Source: Hermodice carunculata (taxonomy: Eukaryota; Annelida; Polychaeta; Eunicida; Amphinomidae). Taken from it: DNA of 64,000 bases. The stretch covers positions 85,624,868 through 85,688,867 of the forward strand of contig OZ026616.1 of assembly GCA_964020975.1 (NCBI GenBank), given 5' to 3'. Shown piece by piece: positions 36,740 to 49,480 of the stretch. Below the pieces are notes generated by a model. It was not told the DNA's origin and ran no database searches. It worked only from the letters and a program-made list of their open reading frames with translations. A program made the position numbers and the translations under genes. Numbering within the stretch: the stretch's first letter is position 1; every line of letters starts with the position of its first letter.

Positions 36740-39700
36740 CTTCATCGTCATCAAGATATGGTCTCATGACAGTTTTTGTAAGAGAAATCTCAAGGGACAT
36801 TGTAGGGTGAGCTGGGACAACCAAAGCCGTTGTTGCAGATGCCGGGGGGGGGGGGGGGGGGAGGGGGGAGCAAGTGCAGATGTACAAAGGGAAGCCCTTT
36901 GCAGAGTATGCAAATCCTGGCCCCAGGAAAATTGTTGCAAAGTCGCTAGGGCAGACTTCAGAGTGGAGCAAAGAAGAAAGAGGAAGGCTTCACATGTGCT
37001 GGCTCCATCCCCAGTCGTGGGTCGCAGCATGGTTGTGGAGGCAGCCATGGCTCCCATTACCAAGCTGACCATGTCCAGATTGATGACTACTGTCACCAAA
37101 CCAGTGTTTTGTCCACTGTGCTTCAACTGTGCTGGCTTTGCTACCCACATAGGCTGGACGATACCAGTTTCCAGTGCCACCTTGGTAGTGTCTGGCCCCC
37201 TGAGGACCACTGGCACCAGTAGCATGTCTATACAGGAACAGGCCACTGTGCCTATTGGCTTGACACACATGCCACAACATGCTGTTAGGGAACATATGGC
37301 ATACCTCAGAGTGGGTAGGGCCCCTTGACTTTACCAGATTACATGTTGCGGTAAGTGAGCATGGGATACTCCAGAGCAATGAGGGCCACCTTGCCTCCCC
37401 AGGCAATAAGGTCCAGTCCAAGTGTAATGGTGATACCTGAGGTGGATGAACATGTGATTGGGATGTCTTATTCTGTGATGTCAACTGCAGTACCAAGTAC
37501 ACAGGTTGCTGCACTGGCAGCTGCTATGCCTGCTTTTGATAAGGCCACAATCAAGACTTTGGTGGCGGGGGTCTTGCAACAGCAGTCATCTTGTGGGTAC
37601 AAACATCAGTAAAGGAGCAAGTTCAACATGTGGTACAGTCTCCTCCAATGGTATCAGCCCAGCACCCAGAACGGTTGCCAGCTTCACAGGTGGGCCCATC
37701 TACCTTGTCCTGGCAACACCGTTCTGGGATATGGAAGAACGGAGGGAGCAGAGACACTATCATGGGCACTAGAGCAGTAAGAAATAGCGGGCCGGGACCA
37801 GGTCTCACTCCCCTTCATTGTGTGGTACCCCACTTCCATTTTCCCCAGTAGAATTCAGCTACTGGTACCTGAAGGGGACTTAATGGAGACACTGTTTGGC
37901 TGGCAAGAGGACTATTTTATTGATCAGGACTGCACCCACTGTTGTCAGGTACTTCTGTGTCCTGGGACCCTGACCAGTAATGTCACTGAGTCCAGTCTGC
38001 CACACAGTGACACCTCTACACTGAGTGACCAGGCAGGGTCTCCAGTACCTCCATGGGACCTGGTGTAAAAACCATTGAGGACTCTGTTACAGCCAAGGGA
38101 CCGCTCTCCTTCCCTGAGCTGGTTAAGCCCCCCCCCTCCCAACACATTAGTGCATGCCAAGTCCCTGTCCAAGTCACCAGAGTCATGTCACCACATCAAC
38201 CTGCCCCCACTCACCATCCCCAGCAGTGAAGGTCTCTCTTATGGTTACAAGGAGGACCAACAAGTTGATGAGAAGTGAGGTGCCAGCAAAGCCCCTGCCC
38301 CCCCTCCCCCAGCATGCCTACATTACAGTCTGATATTTTGAGTGACCTCTGGCCTGCCATGTCACCCACCACCTGTGTGTCACATCCTGGTGGTTTGGCC
38401 CGGCCCCTGCTGTTTGCTCAAGCTCCTGACCCCGAAGAGCAGGACATTGTTCCTCCACTGCTAGGCCAGCAGATATCATTGGAAGCTAACATGCATTGGA
38501 ATCTCCCATCACAGTCCCTCTCCTTCATGCTTAACGAACCTGATGACCTAGAGAGTAGACCCTTAGCCCCATAAATGCTTTCTGCACATGGTGTTTGAAT
38601 ACTTCTTGAAGGAGCACCAGCAGTTGTGTCTGCATTGTGTCCACCCCAAACACTGTAGCACTTGAGGTAGTGAAGGAGATGTTGCAGGACCTAACCACAT
38701 GTCTCCAGGCCAGGAAAAGGAGGCATGATGGTTCCAAGAACCAACGGCAGGGAGGAACCAGCTGGTGCAGTGTTAATTGCACACAGCATAAACTTCATTG
38801 TCAACCACCTTTGCAGTCAAGGCCTGTGAATCAGGAAAAAGCTTCACCTCACAGCATCGAAGCCCATGCCAGAGATTGGAAGAGCAGGAGCAAATGGGGA
38901 TCTGGTTCTCCACATAGGCCTACATCGAGGAGCAGACCAGTGTCATGTCCATGCATCTGGAGGTTTTATCAGTTGGTTGCACCACCAGTTCATCATGTCA
39001 GACTTGTTACCAAAGCCCAGGAAGTTGTCAAAGATGTACCCTATTCAGACATCCACCTTGGACTTTAGACTGCAGTGAGTCCAGGAGGAGTTTGGCACCC
39101 TGTGTCCAAGGAGAAAGTAACTGCCAAGACTTTACCTACCAATGAAGGTCATCAAGGGGATGATATTGGATGCCTCCCATCGCTGTTTGGGTCCAATGTG
39201 GAAGCCCTTAACCAGAGACAGCTACTTTGTCACCTGACTGACTTCTCAGACCTGGACCCACATGTTTGCAGGGTACTTAACATCATTGGCCAGCTTGAGT
39301 AGCCCAAGGTCCTTGCATTGCACCATACAGTGGAGATCATGGTCTGGATATATGTTAACACCATGCTGCTTCATTGGCAGGCCCAGCTGGAGGAGTCGGC
39401 CCTCAACCTGCACCTGCAGCCATGGCTCTAATCTGTCCCATAGACCAGTTTTTCAGTTCCAAGTGCTCCCGTTCAGTGAGGCTGCAGCACCCCTGGTGCT
39501 CACCAGAATAATGAACAGGTTATAAGATTATGCTCACTGTCAAGGCATATGTATACATATATACATGTACAAGGATGACTGGTTGATTTACTCCCTTTCA
39601 TGCAAGGGGCTTTGAGCAGACAGATACATCCCTGATTCTCACAGTTTGCCTAGACTTAGGTTTAATGGTCAGCTACCTGAAGTTGAACCTGAAACCATAT

Positions 39701-40520
39701 CAAGCGTAGTGTTCCTCAGCACCCTCTACCAGACAGTATTGTTCGTATGTAAACCATCAGAAGATTACTTCAACAGGCGTCATACTACCCTGAATCAATT
39801 TTTGTCCAGTAGGAAGGTCCCAGCTCAGGCGTGGCCGAGTCTAATAGGCACCCTAAAATTGCTGGACTCTCAGGTACCCATGGGGAGACTTTACCGAAGG
39901 AGCATGTAACAAACATTCTTACCATCTCAGAACTGGGTTTGCTGTCAACAGTCCATTTCAATACCCAGTGAAGCATGTTAAGTGCTGTAGTGGTGGTGGT
40001 GCTGGAACAATGTGATGGGTGGTCACATTTTGATTCCTTTTGGCCCCAGGAAATCGGGACAAGCAGGTCCACTGTGCATAGATAGTAGGAGTTCGCAACG
40101 TGAGAGAGCCAATCTGCGAACACACAAGCACCAGGTGGTCAGCAAGGAATGGTTGCTGCAACTTGAAGTGGCCAGGCCTATCTCTGCAAAGGGGTACCCT
40201 TAACATACATATGTTTGCTATGAGGGACAGTCACAAACTTTTGACATTCGTCTCAACAATACAGGATGAGCTGCCCTAGGCAGTAGACACTCTCTTCATA
40301 AGCTTGGAGAACATGTGGACTAACACCTCCCCCCCCCCCACTCTCCTGATTCCACAAGTCATAGAAAAGATCAGGGCAGAAAAGGCGGAAATGATATTTA
40401 TGCCCTCCTGGTGGCCCAGGAGGCCATGGGTGGTGGAGGTTTGGAGCTCAGCCTGCCTGGAGCCCCCCTCCCGCCCCCAGCACTCCTGCATGGTTGTCTC
40501 TATTGTGTCAACCCAGGTGC
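36740..40520 (+). mobile_element. DIRS-like (tyrosine-recombinase order) retrotransposon fossil
   Basis: This block is clearly richer in G+C than its surroundings. Two stretches identify it. At about 39690-39905 the translation matches the end of the DIRS-type reverse transcriptase (motifs QFLSSRKVPAQAWPSLIGTL and VPMGRLYRRSM). At about 40205-40460 it matches the RNase H end (MFAMRDSHKLLTFVST, and EKAEMIFMPSWWPRRPW). The upstream part (36740-39640) is likely the gag-like region and the start of pol, but is recognised only by composition and order. It is broken in many places. No recombinase gene or terminal repeat was found, so it is incomplete as well as old. A gypsy-type origin is less likely because of the RNase H motif. 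Ends are approximate. Confidence 0.65.
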
Positions 40521-40914
40521 ACCATTTCTTACTAAAGTATAAAACTCATTAAAATCATTATTGTGATATTAAATTAAGATGGAACAAAAGTAACACCAAT
40601 TACGCTTTAGGCTAATAGTCAACTTTTGTAAAATTTTAGGTGACCTTGACTCATTTTTCAAGGTCATTAAGCACTCTAGTAAGGGACACTTAAATCAATA
40701 TGTTGAGAAAGGATATGGCTAATGGTACTAAATGTACCACAAACTTGTATTATGTAAAAGTTTGCATTACACAATGTGAATAGTTTTGAACCACTTTTTC
40801 AATGTCACAGAGTGACTGCATTTCAGGAAATAATTTGTTTGTGAAGGTCATCTGATTACATGTCAGTGGAACATTAAACTCATAGGCCTCTTTTATTTAT
40901 TTGGAAGTGGGAGT

Positions 40915-41190
40915 ATTTGTAGAAAAATCTTTAAAAATCTCTGAAGCCACTTGACTGATTCCAATGAAATTGGACAGGAATACTTCTGAGTATAAGTGAC
41001 CTTTTTCAGTACATAATGATGCTTTTTTCTATTTTATTATCATTTTTGTTTTTGTCGTTTTCAATTTCTCCCAAAAAATGCATTCTTGATTCTATTCAAA
41101 TCGCTCATGATAATACTATCAGATCAAGTTGAGCTGGGCTCACTTTGGCTCAGTCAAGCTGCAGCTGAAGGTTAACTCCACTTAGCTTGT
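40915..41190 (+). repeat. Family A repeat fragment
   Basis: It contains 'ctctgaagccacttgactga', 'aatgaaattggacaggaata' and downstream text parallel to the 26360 copy. It is among the most diverged copies. Confidence 0.4.
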
Positions 41191-41920
41191 GACTTATTTT
41201 TTAATGTATCTTGATCAGCCGAGTATGGGCTGTTCATGTAACCCTTGTCTGAATTTATCCCCTATTAAACAAATCCAAAGCGTGCCCAGGAAAGCTGTTG
41301 ACAGAGTTCAAAATGTGACACTGAAAGAATTAATTGTTCACATGACTGAACATTGTTTCTAAGGTATTCTTCATTTTCTCCCTTTTAAGAAACTCGTAAA
41401 ACACGTTTTAATCGCAAAGAAAAACAATTCTGCTACAAATTAAATGTTTCCAGCGTTCATAAACGTATCAAGAGCATACTTTTTACATTAATATGTATGT
41501 GCAAGTAGGTAGGGAGGTAGGTATATATCGTCTTTGGACCATTGTAGATTTTCCTGTTTGTTTTGTTTTGTCTTGATATGAGCTTTACTGTTCATACTGT
41601 AAGTATACATATTTTTAGGTGCATAAAGTTTCACAGTTTTTGCATTTTAAGCATTTAACTGAAGTCCATATTTTACTATTTAGAACATAATCTCCATTTG
41701 ACCTGTGTTAAGATACTAGTTAATCGTATTTGGTTGTTTTGTTTATAGTATTATGCCATAAACGAAAGAAGGATATAAAAAAATACAGCGAAAGTTATTG
41801 AATTTATTGAATTTTTCTTTTCATCCAAAATATTTGACCTGATTGTCCTAAAATGTTACAGACACACTTTTGATGGCATTAAATCCTTCTGTAAACTGTA
41901 GGTGGTGCTGCTTTCCTATT

Positions 41921-41921
41921 T

Positions 41922-41992
<71 letters not shown>

Positions 41993-41993
41993 T
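41921..41993. repeat. (TTTA)n microsatellite
   Basis: About 18 uninterrupted tetranucleotide units. Confidence 0.97.
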
Positions 41994-43174
41994 CCTCATC
42001 ATCACACTTACTAACTGCAGCGGGAATGAATTCGAATTCAGAGAACTTAAGAAAGTAATTAACAATCAGAAAATAAACGCAGCATCACTTAATTATTGCC
42101 TTTTCACTGGATACTTTTACATCAAAATCATGTTCAAATGTTAAATCGAAAGCAACATAGCCAAATATTTCGAAAAGAGGCACAAACATGAAAATAGCAG
42201 AATTCACCAAAGAAATCAGCATTTTTTGCGGCTCCACACTCAAACTGAACAAATAGGTTCAGGTAAGCATCAATGTTGGTGTTATGAGATTCTGTACGAT
42301 TTATGATGAAACGAAATTGAATGAAACCCGGACAAAACACTGGAATGACTGGGTTATTCCAATCACTGTTCAAATAAATGTTAAAATGAACGCATCGAGT
42401 TACAGTTAAAGACAATTATATCTGCAAAGAAATTTTGTGATGGATTACCTTTCTCAATGACCTCGATATAGATAGGACACAACTGATCACGAAATATAAA
42501 GGCGCTATGGTTGTCTGTATCAATACCTTTGTCACATTTTATTGTCTTCTAATTTAACACTCTGCTTGCTTGCATAATTCTTATAGTGTTGTACACAGTC
42601 TGCCAAATGGGATAAACCCTGTTTGTTTCGATTCTCGAGTATAAGGCAGTCACGGCCTGTAGAACGTGAAAGCTGCTCGTGGGAAATTGCTTTAAGCCTT
42701 TTGACCCCCAAAGACAAACTAGACTTGTTGGCTCTCGTAATGTTATATTAGATCGCTTAATCAGGTGTCAATTGACTCCAAGAAATTAATTGTGTTCTGG
42801 CTTCTCCAGACACTTTAGAAGCACTATTAGAATTACCAATAGCACAGAGTGAGTCCATTTAGCAGGCAACACACTGTAGCGCTAAACTACTTCTGTTGCT
42901 GCGACTGTTTGACCACTGCTTCCTGTTTGGGTGATTTTTCCCCCTTGACATTGATAATTGTATTTTGGAAAAGAAATTGTTTTGTCGTCTGTGGTACACA
43001 AGATTAAAATTGTTGACACACTCTCTGTCACATGCAGGAACAAGTCTTGAAACGGAAGAAACTTTATTGACCTAAACCTGATAAAAAGGTATTGTCAAAT
43101 TACAAGCATACAATATATATATACTAAAATCATGTACAAAATACCCACTTTACATAACTAGGCATGTAATGATA

Positions 43175-43339
<165 letters not shown>

Positions 43340-44264
43340 TTAGATCACATTGTCGTTGGGTCCTGTACCCAAGGTATAACATGGTGTACTGCAAATACAG
43401 AATCTGGTGCACTCCTGTGTCCAACATTAATAATTGAGCTAGTCATACCGACGTTGACGAATATTATGAACAAACTTTATGACTAGAGGGAAGACCATAG
43501 AAGATCCTGTATCCATTGTCATGAGGAAATGAAATTTTCCAGTATCACTTTAATTAACAAACTGTCAATAGAGCTTAGGTATATTTGGCATATCACAATA
43601 CAATTTTTTCTTTGTTGATTCACAGAAGTGCAGTGCATCATGAAAGTACTTTATCTTCTATTTTTTCTGAGGTACACAACTTACATACACGTTGGCTCAC
43701 AGGTGTGCTTGGACGCTTTTATAATCCAGTTTCGATAGCTAGAGTGTGAGCATTGATCCCCAGTTTGCTAATGTTTTTTCTTTTCTTCATTGGCAATTTC
43801 TGTTGTAAATGAAGTTCAAAGCCCAAATTTAGTTTGCGTTTGCAATACAACTGCCTGCCAAGCAGACTCTAATGTACTTGTTTATATATGTTATATTAGA
43901 GTCTGCCGCATCTTGGTATCTATCCTGTTCCAAGCTACAGGCTCCGTCCCAGTGGGACCCATTATCACACTCACTGCTCTGCTAACCAAGGCTAAACAGG
44001 CCAGTGGTGGCTTATGCTAATTGGTCATGAATAATAATAGAGGTGCACCTGGCCAATCAAGTTTAGTCATCACTTAATCGCCTGAGGATCAACATAGCCC
44101 ACACATATTTACTCAGCTAATTGTGTGTTATCACCAAGTCACACGCTCTCCACTATTCAGAGTGGAAGTTGGCTCATCATACCACTGATATGGCAGGCCT
44201 AGTTGTGAAGCACTAGGCAGCTTCGCAGGCAATCAATAGGATGACTGACTCAAAAGTTCTAAGC

Positions 44265-45293
44265 CTAGCTGTAAAAGACCTGTACAAAGACGATGGTTTT
44301 CTTCCATTTCTCTACATATTCACCTTCCAGGTTTACAAACTTTTGCCAGCGATGCTGCAAGGCTTGGATGCCGGTCAAGAAGAAATTTTCTTCAGCCACT
44401 CTTAAAAAGTCATTCCCAGCAGAAATGACGTCATCATAGAAATGGCAACTGGCTAGCTCCTTTTTCATTTTGGGAAACAGGTGGGGTGAATAGGGGGGAC
44501 GGTCAATGAGTTCGAAGCAACAATCATGCATGGTTGACATGGCAACCATGGATTTGTGAACAGGAGCATTGTCTTGGTGGAACAGTACTATTTTAATTTA
44601 GTGAGCATTCCCTGTCGCTCAGCTTTGATAGCTTCTCACAACTGTCTCAGCAGAATGCTCTTGGAATCCCCAAAAGACTGAAGCCATCACCTTTCCATCA
44701 GTAGGAACTGGCTTGGCTTTTTTGAGATGGGTGGTGGTGGTGGGGGTGGTAATCCCAGATACTTCCACTGTTTAGACGGAATTTTGGTTTCTGGTTCAAA
44801 GTGATGAATCCAGGTCTCATCCATGATTACAAATCGGGCCATAAAATTATTGGAATCTGCCTCAAAATGGCATAAATTGTGACTGGACGCCAGGAATCTG
44901 ACACATTTCTAATTCGCTGTCAAGAGCTTGGGCACCCATCTTGCAGAAACTTTTGTCATTCCCAGCTCCTTGGTGATGGTGTGCTCAACCCTTTCATGAG
45001 AGATGCCCACAACACTGGCAATATGTGGAGTGGTCGATCGTCGATAAGCCATCACCATGTCATGCACCAGGGTAATGTTTTGGGGGAATGGTTGCTGTGG
45101 AAGGCCTTCCTGGACGCACGTCATTGTCAAGGCTCTGTCTGCCATGCTTGAATTCCACAGCTCACTTCTTAACAGTGGAAAAGGAAGGGGCATCATTCCC
45201 TAAAGTGGAGGCTATGTGGGCATGTATCTGTGTTGGAGTTAGACCTTTCAGTTGCAGGTACTTGATGACTGTCATATGGCCAGTTTTGTCCAT
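44265..45293 (-). pseudogene. mariner-family transposase, decayed
   Basis: Read on the minus strand from the ATG at 45293-45291, the translation follows the mariner transposase plan over about 340 codons. First comes an N-terminal helix-turn-helix part (MDKTGHMTVIKYLQLKGLTP, then DNDVRPGRPSTATIP), then ARWVPKLLT, then the catalytic core with MDETWIHHFEPETK (first Asp), FHQDNAPVH (second Asp) and LIDRPPYSPHL. In active mariners the last motif reads PPYSPDLAPSD, so the canonical third-acid region is altered (D to H) and shortened. The C-terminus LQHRWQKFVNLEGEYVEK is typical. An in-frame stop after the helix-turn-helix part, another after LLTAN and several frame changes make the gene non-functional. 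No clear terminal inverted repeats were found. Confidence 0.85.
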
Positions 45294-45336
45294 TTCTGCT
45301 ACTTTCAATGGGTAGGTTCACAAGTTGGTTTAATTT

Positions 45337-46322
45337 TTTCTAAAGTATTTGACAAATACTTCATTGGCTATGTTGTGCTGTGGGAAGTGTTTTCCGACTC
45401 ATAGTTATAAAGGAGGTACAGAGTGTTTAAAATGTTCCAGATTCATTAATATCAGAAAAACAATATAAGCTTACTTTCTTTTTCTGCTGTAAACTAAGCA
45501 GACTGACTAATCAGGGGAACCAAAAAGTGATAGGCCTACCAGGTCTCTTTTTATTTTTGGCAGAGGTGCTCCAATTTGGGTTTTGAGTGGTTAAGCCTAT
45601 ACATTTTGGAAACGATAAAGTCTGTATTAATGAAAAATGTTTCAAAGGTTGAGAGGACCAGCTCAAAATCACCGGCTGCCTTTTATGGGTGACTGCCCAT
45701 CTTGAGTCAGGAGTGAAATTATCTTCACATTGATATTGGAAGATGAAGGTTGATGCTTTGGTAACTCTGGAATCTCTTGGCTGTCAGTGTTGAGTTTGAA
45801 ATTTTATGAGTGTGGGTAATGTTTTTCTAAACTATTTGATAAATACTTTATTGGCTATGTTGTGCTGTGGGCTGTGTTCTCCATCTTGTAGTTATAAGGG
45901 AAGTAGAGTGTGTTTATAATATTCCAGTTTCATAGATATCAGAAAAACGATATAGGCCTTCTTTCTTCTTTTTGCTGTAAACTAAGCTTACTGACTAATC
46001 AGGAGAACAAAAAAGTGATAGGCCTATCAGGTTTCTATTTGGTAATGGCAGAGGTGATAAAATTTTGGTTTTGGGTGGTTAACCTATACATTTTGAAAAC
46101 ACTATAGTCTGTATTAATGAAGACTATTTCAAAGGTTGAGCAGACCAGTTTAATACCACCAGCTGCCTTTTATGGGTGACTGCCTGTCTCAAGTCAGGAG
46201 TGAAATTTGTTTCTTTACATTGATATTGGAATATGAATGTTGATGCTTTGGTAACTCTGGAATCTCTTGGCTGTCAGTGTTGGGTTTGAAATTAATGAAT
46301 GTGGGTAATTTTTTCTAAACTG
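45337..46322. repeat. ~490-bp tandem duplication
   Basis: Copy 1 (about 45337-45824) and copy 2 (about 45825-46322) are collinear throughout, from 'tttctaaagtatttgacaaa' / 'tttctaaactatttgataaa' to 'cttggctgtcagtgttgagt' / 'cttggctgtcagtgttgggt'. Identity is roughly 90% by eye. Non-coding. Copy 1 directly follows the mariner remnant. Confidence 0.9.
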
Positions 46323-46379
46323 GTACAAAGACACAAGTCACTCTACACTCTACAGTTGAAGTTCTTATGTCTATGATTT

Positions 46380-47560
46380 ATTAAATGATTGTACTTGATG
46401 GTGGCAAAAGTTTTTTTCAATCCGATTGAGATATTATGCTTAGGCTTCGAACTTTTCACCCAGCCCTTTTATGCACAGAGTTTGTTCAAATGATGATTAT
46501 GATCAACAGATACAACTTAAGCCCATTGCTTCTCATACATTCTTTGTCGATAATTATGTTGTCCAGCAACAGAGTATTGAGGTCTATTACTACCAAGGTT
46601 GTACCAATCTTCTGTCATACCAACACACTTGAGAGTTTCTTTTATGTATTTAAATCAGCAGTTATTATCAGCTTGTAACAAAGAGTAATTTTCAGTAAAG
46701 CATTATATACCAGGGAATTTGTATCCGATTTATATAGATGCATCCAGTACTTTACAGAATCATATACAGAAGTAATGAAAACTGGGGAGCTACCTAACTC
46801 TTCCCTTACAGCTATAATTTGAAGCTTCCCTGTATACACCTAACATATATTTACAAAAGCTTATATGTAAATTTTCAAAGCTAGATAATAACATAAGCAG
46901 TAGAAATTATCATAATTCACATTTTTAGCATAGAATACACTTCACATTTCCCTGCCATATAGAAATATAGATATAATAAGAGATTTAAATACTTTCATAG
47001 CTGATTTAACATTATTAACCGGATATAGCTGCAACTTAAAGAGAGCTTTACCGGCTTGATGTTTGAGTTTTTTTTACTAGCATACGTGGATGTACCAGAT
47101 GGACAGAATTCAATACTCAGATCACAATACCTCTGGGTGGTTTAATCTCATGTCCCTTGTGAAAAAAGCATGAAGATTTGATACACCCTTGCCACCTTTA
47201 TTAAACATCATAATGTTAGTCAGTTTCCACATATCACAATATTTTTACAACTTGTTAAATGAGTTTTGCAGGTCATTTGCCGATTCTGAAACAAACACAA
47301 GGTTCTCTGCATGTGTATACATCAGAAAATTTCATTTACTGTCAATTTTTTTCACAGGTTTGCAAGAGACAGCAAATATGTCTGGCATATTAGGAGTAAA
47401 GATGTCAAACAACAGGGAGCTTAGAACGCATCCCTGCAGACATTGCTGTTGGTGTGAAAACTTTTACTCACCAACATCGATCCTTTGTCAGAGAAAAAAA
47501 GTAACTCACTCTCAGCCATGTAAGATTCTTTTTGTACCCTTCCAATACCAGGTAGTCATT
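46380..47560 (-). pseudogene. LINE (non-LTR retrotransposon) reverse transcriptase, decayed fragment
   Basis: On the minus strand, order and motifs follow a LINE polymerase. A motif-B-like LQGCVLSSLLFDIF (about 47440-47395) is followed by a degraded motif C region (MYTHAENLVFVSESANDLQN), then YCDMWKL..IMMFNKGGKG, then ALFKLQLYPVNNVKSAMKVF with SIFLYGREM, and finally the post-RT segment VREELGSSPVFITSVYDSVK with YWMHLY (about 46800-46720). YADD has become THAE, and the frame is interrupted repeatedly, so it is dead. It is a different copy from the LINEs at 49.5 and 58-60 kb. Confidence 0.7.
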
Positions 47561-47583
47561 ATTTCCACAGTGGGTTTCCACTT

Positions 47584-47943
47584 ATGCAATGGTATCAAAA
47601 TACCAATATTGACTTGTTTGAGGTTTCAGAATTGTTAAAGCAGCACAAGCAAACTCTAACAAACATGCTGCAAGAAACTGACTATGTTTACGTACTGTTA
47701 CACATAGTCATTAAATCATTTGAAGGGTCTCACATAAAGATGAATGATTTGTCAGACACCATTACAGAAATAACAGAGGTGACTTGTAACATTATGAAAG
47801 AAAGGCCACTCGAGGATAACAATCAAGTGATAAGTAACATCACAGAAGGTATATCTGATCGAGATGTTAGTTTGTCTGAGTCTGGTTATATGACAGACCA
47901 AGCAAGTCCTGAGTTATCACATTATGCCTGTGAAAGGATGTAG
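47584..47943 (+). CDS. Open frame resembling the C-terminal end of a tyrosine-phosphatase domain
   Basis: A 119-codon frame. Residues 9-50 (IDLFEVSELLKQHKQTLTNM, then LQETDYVYVLLHIVIKSFEG) resemble the last two helices of receptor-type PTP catalytic domains, usually (V/I)DVF..V..LR.QR..MVQT..QY.F.H..LLE. The expected Gln-Thr is changed to Gln-Glu and no HC(X5)R loop is found upstream, where a LINE fragment begins. The rest (MNDLSDTITE... to ACERM) is acidic and Ser/Thr-rich, like a linker. This may be a surviving 3' exon of a decayed or split PTP gene, or chance. The start ATG is probably not a true start. Confidence 0.35.
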   Translation: MQWYQNTNIDLFEVSELLKQHKQTLTNMLQETDYVYVLLHIVIKSFEGSHIKMNDLSDTITEITEVTCNIMKERPLEDNNQVISNITEGISDRDVSLSESGYMTDQASPELSHYACERM

Positions 47944-49480
47944 TTTGTCTGTTGCTACATCAGCATGTTTAAGTCCATCTTCTGAATGGCTGGAGAGCTA
48001 AACCAATCTATGTGTAGTACAGAGGATGAGGCACAAACAGAGAAATGTGCCAGTTCCAGATGTTACAACTCTGAAGATCACAATTTCATATAAACATTAT
48101 ATAAGCGAGCTGCAGGCCATAGATCATTTGTTGGACCATTATATTCCACCTGAAAGTGAACAGTGAGCTGACAACAAAACATAGCTACCTTAAAGATAAC
48201 CGAATTCTTTTTATTGCGAATTTAATCTTATGGAACTTGACAAGAGAATATATTTCACATATACATAATAGAGGATTGTGGCACAGGTTGTAAACGTGAT
48301 CAACTGAAATAGAAATTGGTAGAACTTTGTCATCCTTGAAGTATGTAATCAGCCACCTGTTATACTGGTGACGATTTTCAACTCACTAGAGTGAAGATGT
48401 GCTGCAAGGAGAAGAGAAAACATGAGTTCGATCTTAAAGAAGTTCCTAATAAGTCATATTATGAAGTGGAGAGTATTTCTGCTTCTCAAAGGAATGCTTT
48501 TTATGAATGATAAAAGAGGAAGACAGTTCGAATCAGAAGATAAATAGTTCTATGAAGAGCATTTACTTTGTACAAGAAGGGATAGACAACAGTAGATTTT
48601 ACCAATGAAATTTAATGTTCCAATAACAGGATTGACAGATATCATCAAAATGTTTTAATCTGTGGTTAGCTCAGTGGATGTAGTTTAAATTTCGTGGAAG
48701 TATGAAACTGGAAAACCAAAGAGATACCAGTGAAATATTTTACACTTTTGATTTGTATATATCTAATTCAAGCTACAGGAAATCATCGATCCTTTATCTG
48801 GCAGATCCTGGAACAAAAATAAGATCATTTGGATACATTGAGTGTGTTATCTATAATAGAATTTACGACTTTGGTTACATGATATTGACAGGACTCAATG
48901 CTAAACCTTTTTACAGTGGATTACCAGCTTTAGTAGTTATTTGCATTCTTCCCTGTAGTCGGACATGATTTTAATCCTAGCTGTATAAATAGCTATCTGC
49001 TAATAATGGAGTTAAAGTCAGCGTTGATAAAATGAAAGAGAATGTTGTGAACAGAGAGTGCATTTAATTACCCCATGATTGACTCATATACACAATAGGT
49101 GTGAACAATTGCCACTGTAAATCAGCTGGCTGACTGTGTACAAGAGAAGGTGAACATTTGAAGACAGAAGTTTTTGTAGTGAAGAAATGTACCTCAGGGT
49201 CTCTTGGACTTAAGGAGGTCTGTGCACCACAATTACAGTGTCTGGACTTGGGAAATATTGCTGGATCAAGTTAGTTCCCAGACCACTACAACAATAGCTG
49301 TTGCCAAAGAAACTGAAAATCCACACAACGGAGGTGGTACTTGCCCCAAATGTTCCAACAATTCTGATAACGTTGAAGAGAATTTAAAAAATTCCGTCAC
49401 CAAATCTGAAAAATTCCGTCACCAAATCTGGATACTCTGATTTTACCTCTGATGGAACTCTGTTCCACAGTTTGGGGTCG
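47944..49480. other. Stretch without a recognised gene
   Basis: Several open frames exist on the + strand, for example 48702-48968 with SSYRKSSILYLADPGTK, and 49204-49440. They vaguely recall a second phosphatase-like domain, but not convincingly. A 21-bp word (aattccgtcaccaaatctg) is doubled at about 49395-49433. Confidence 0.4.
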
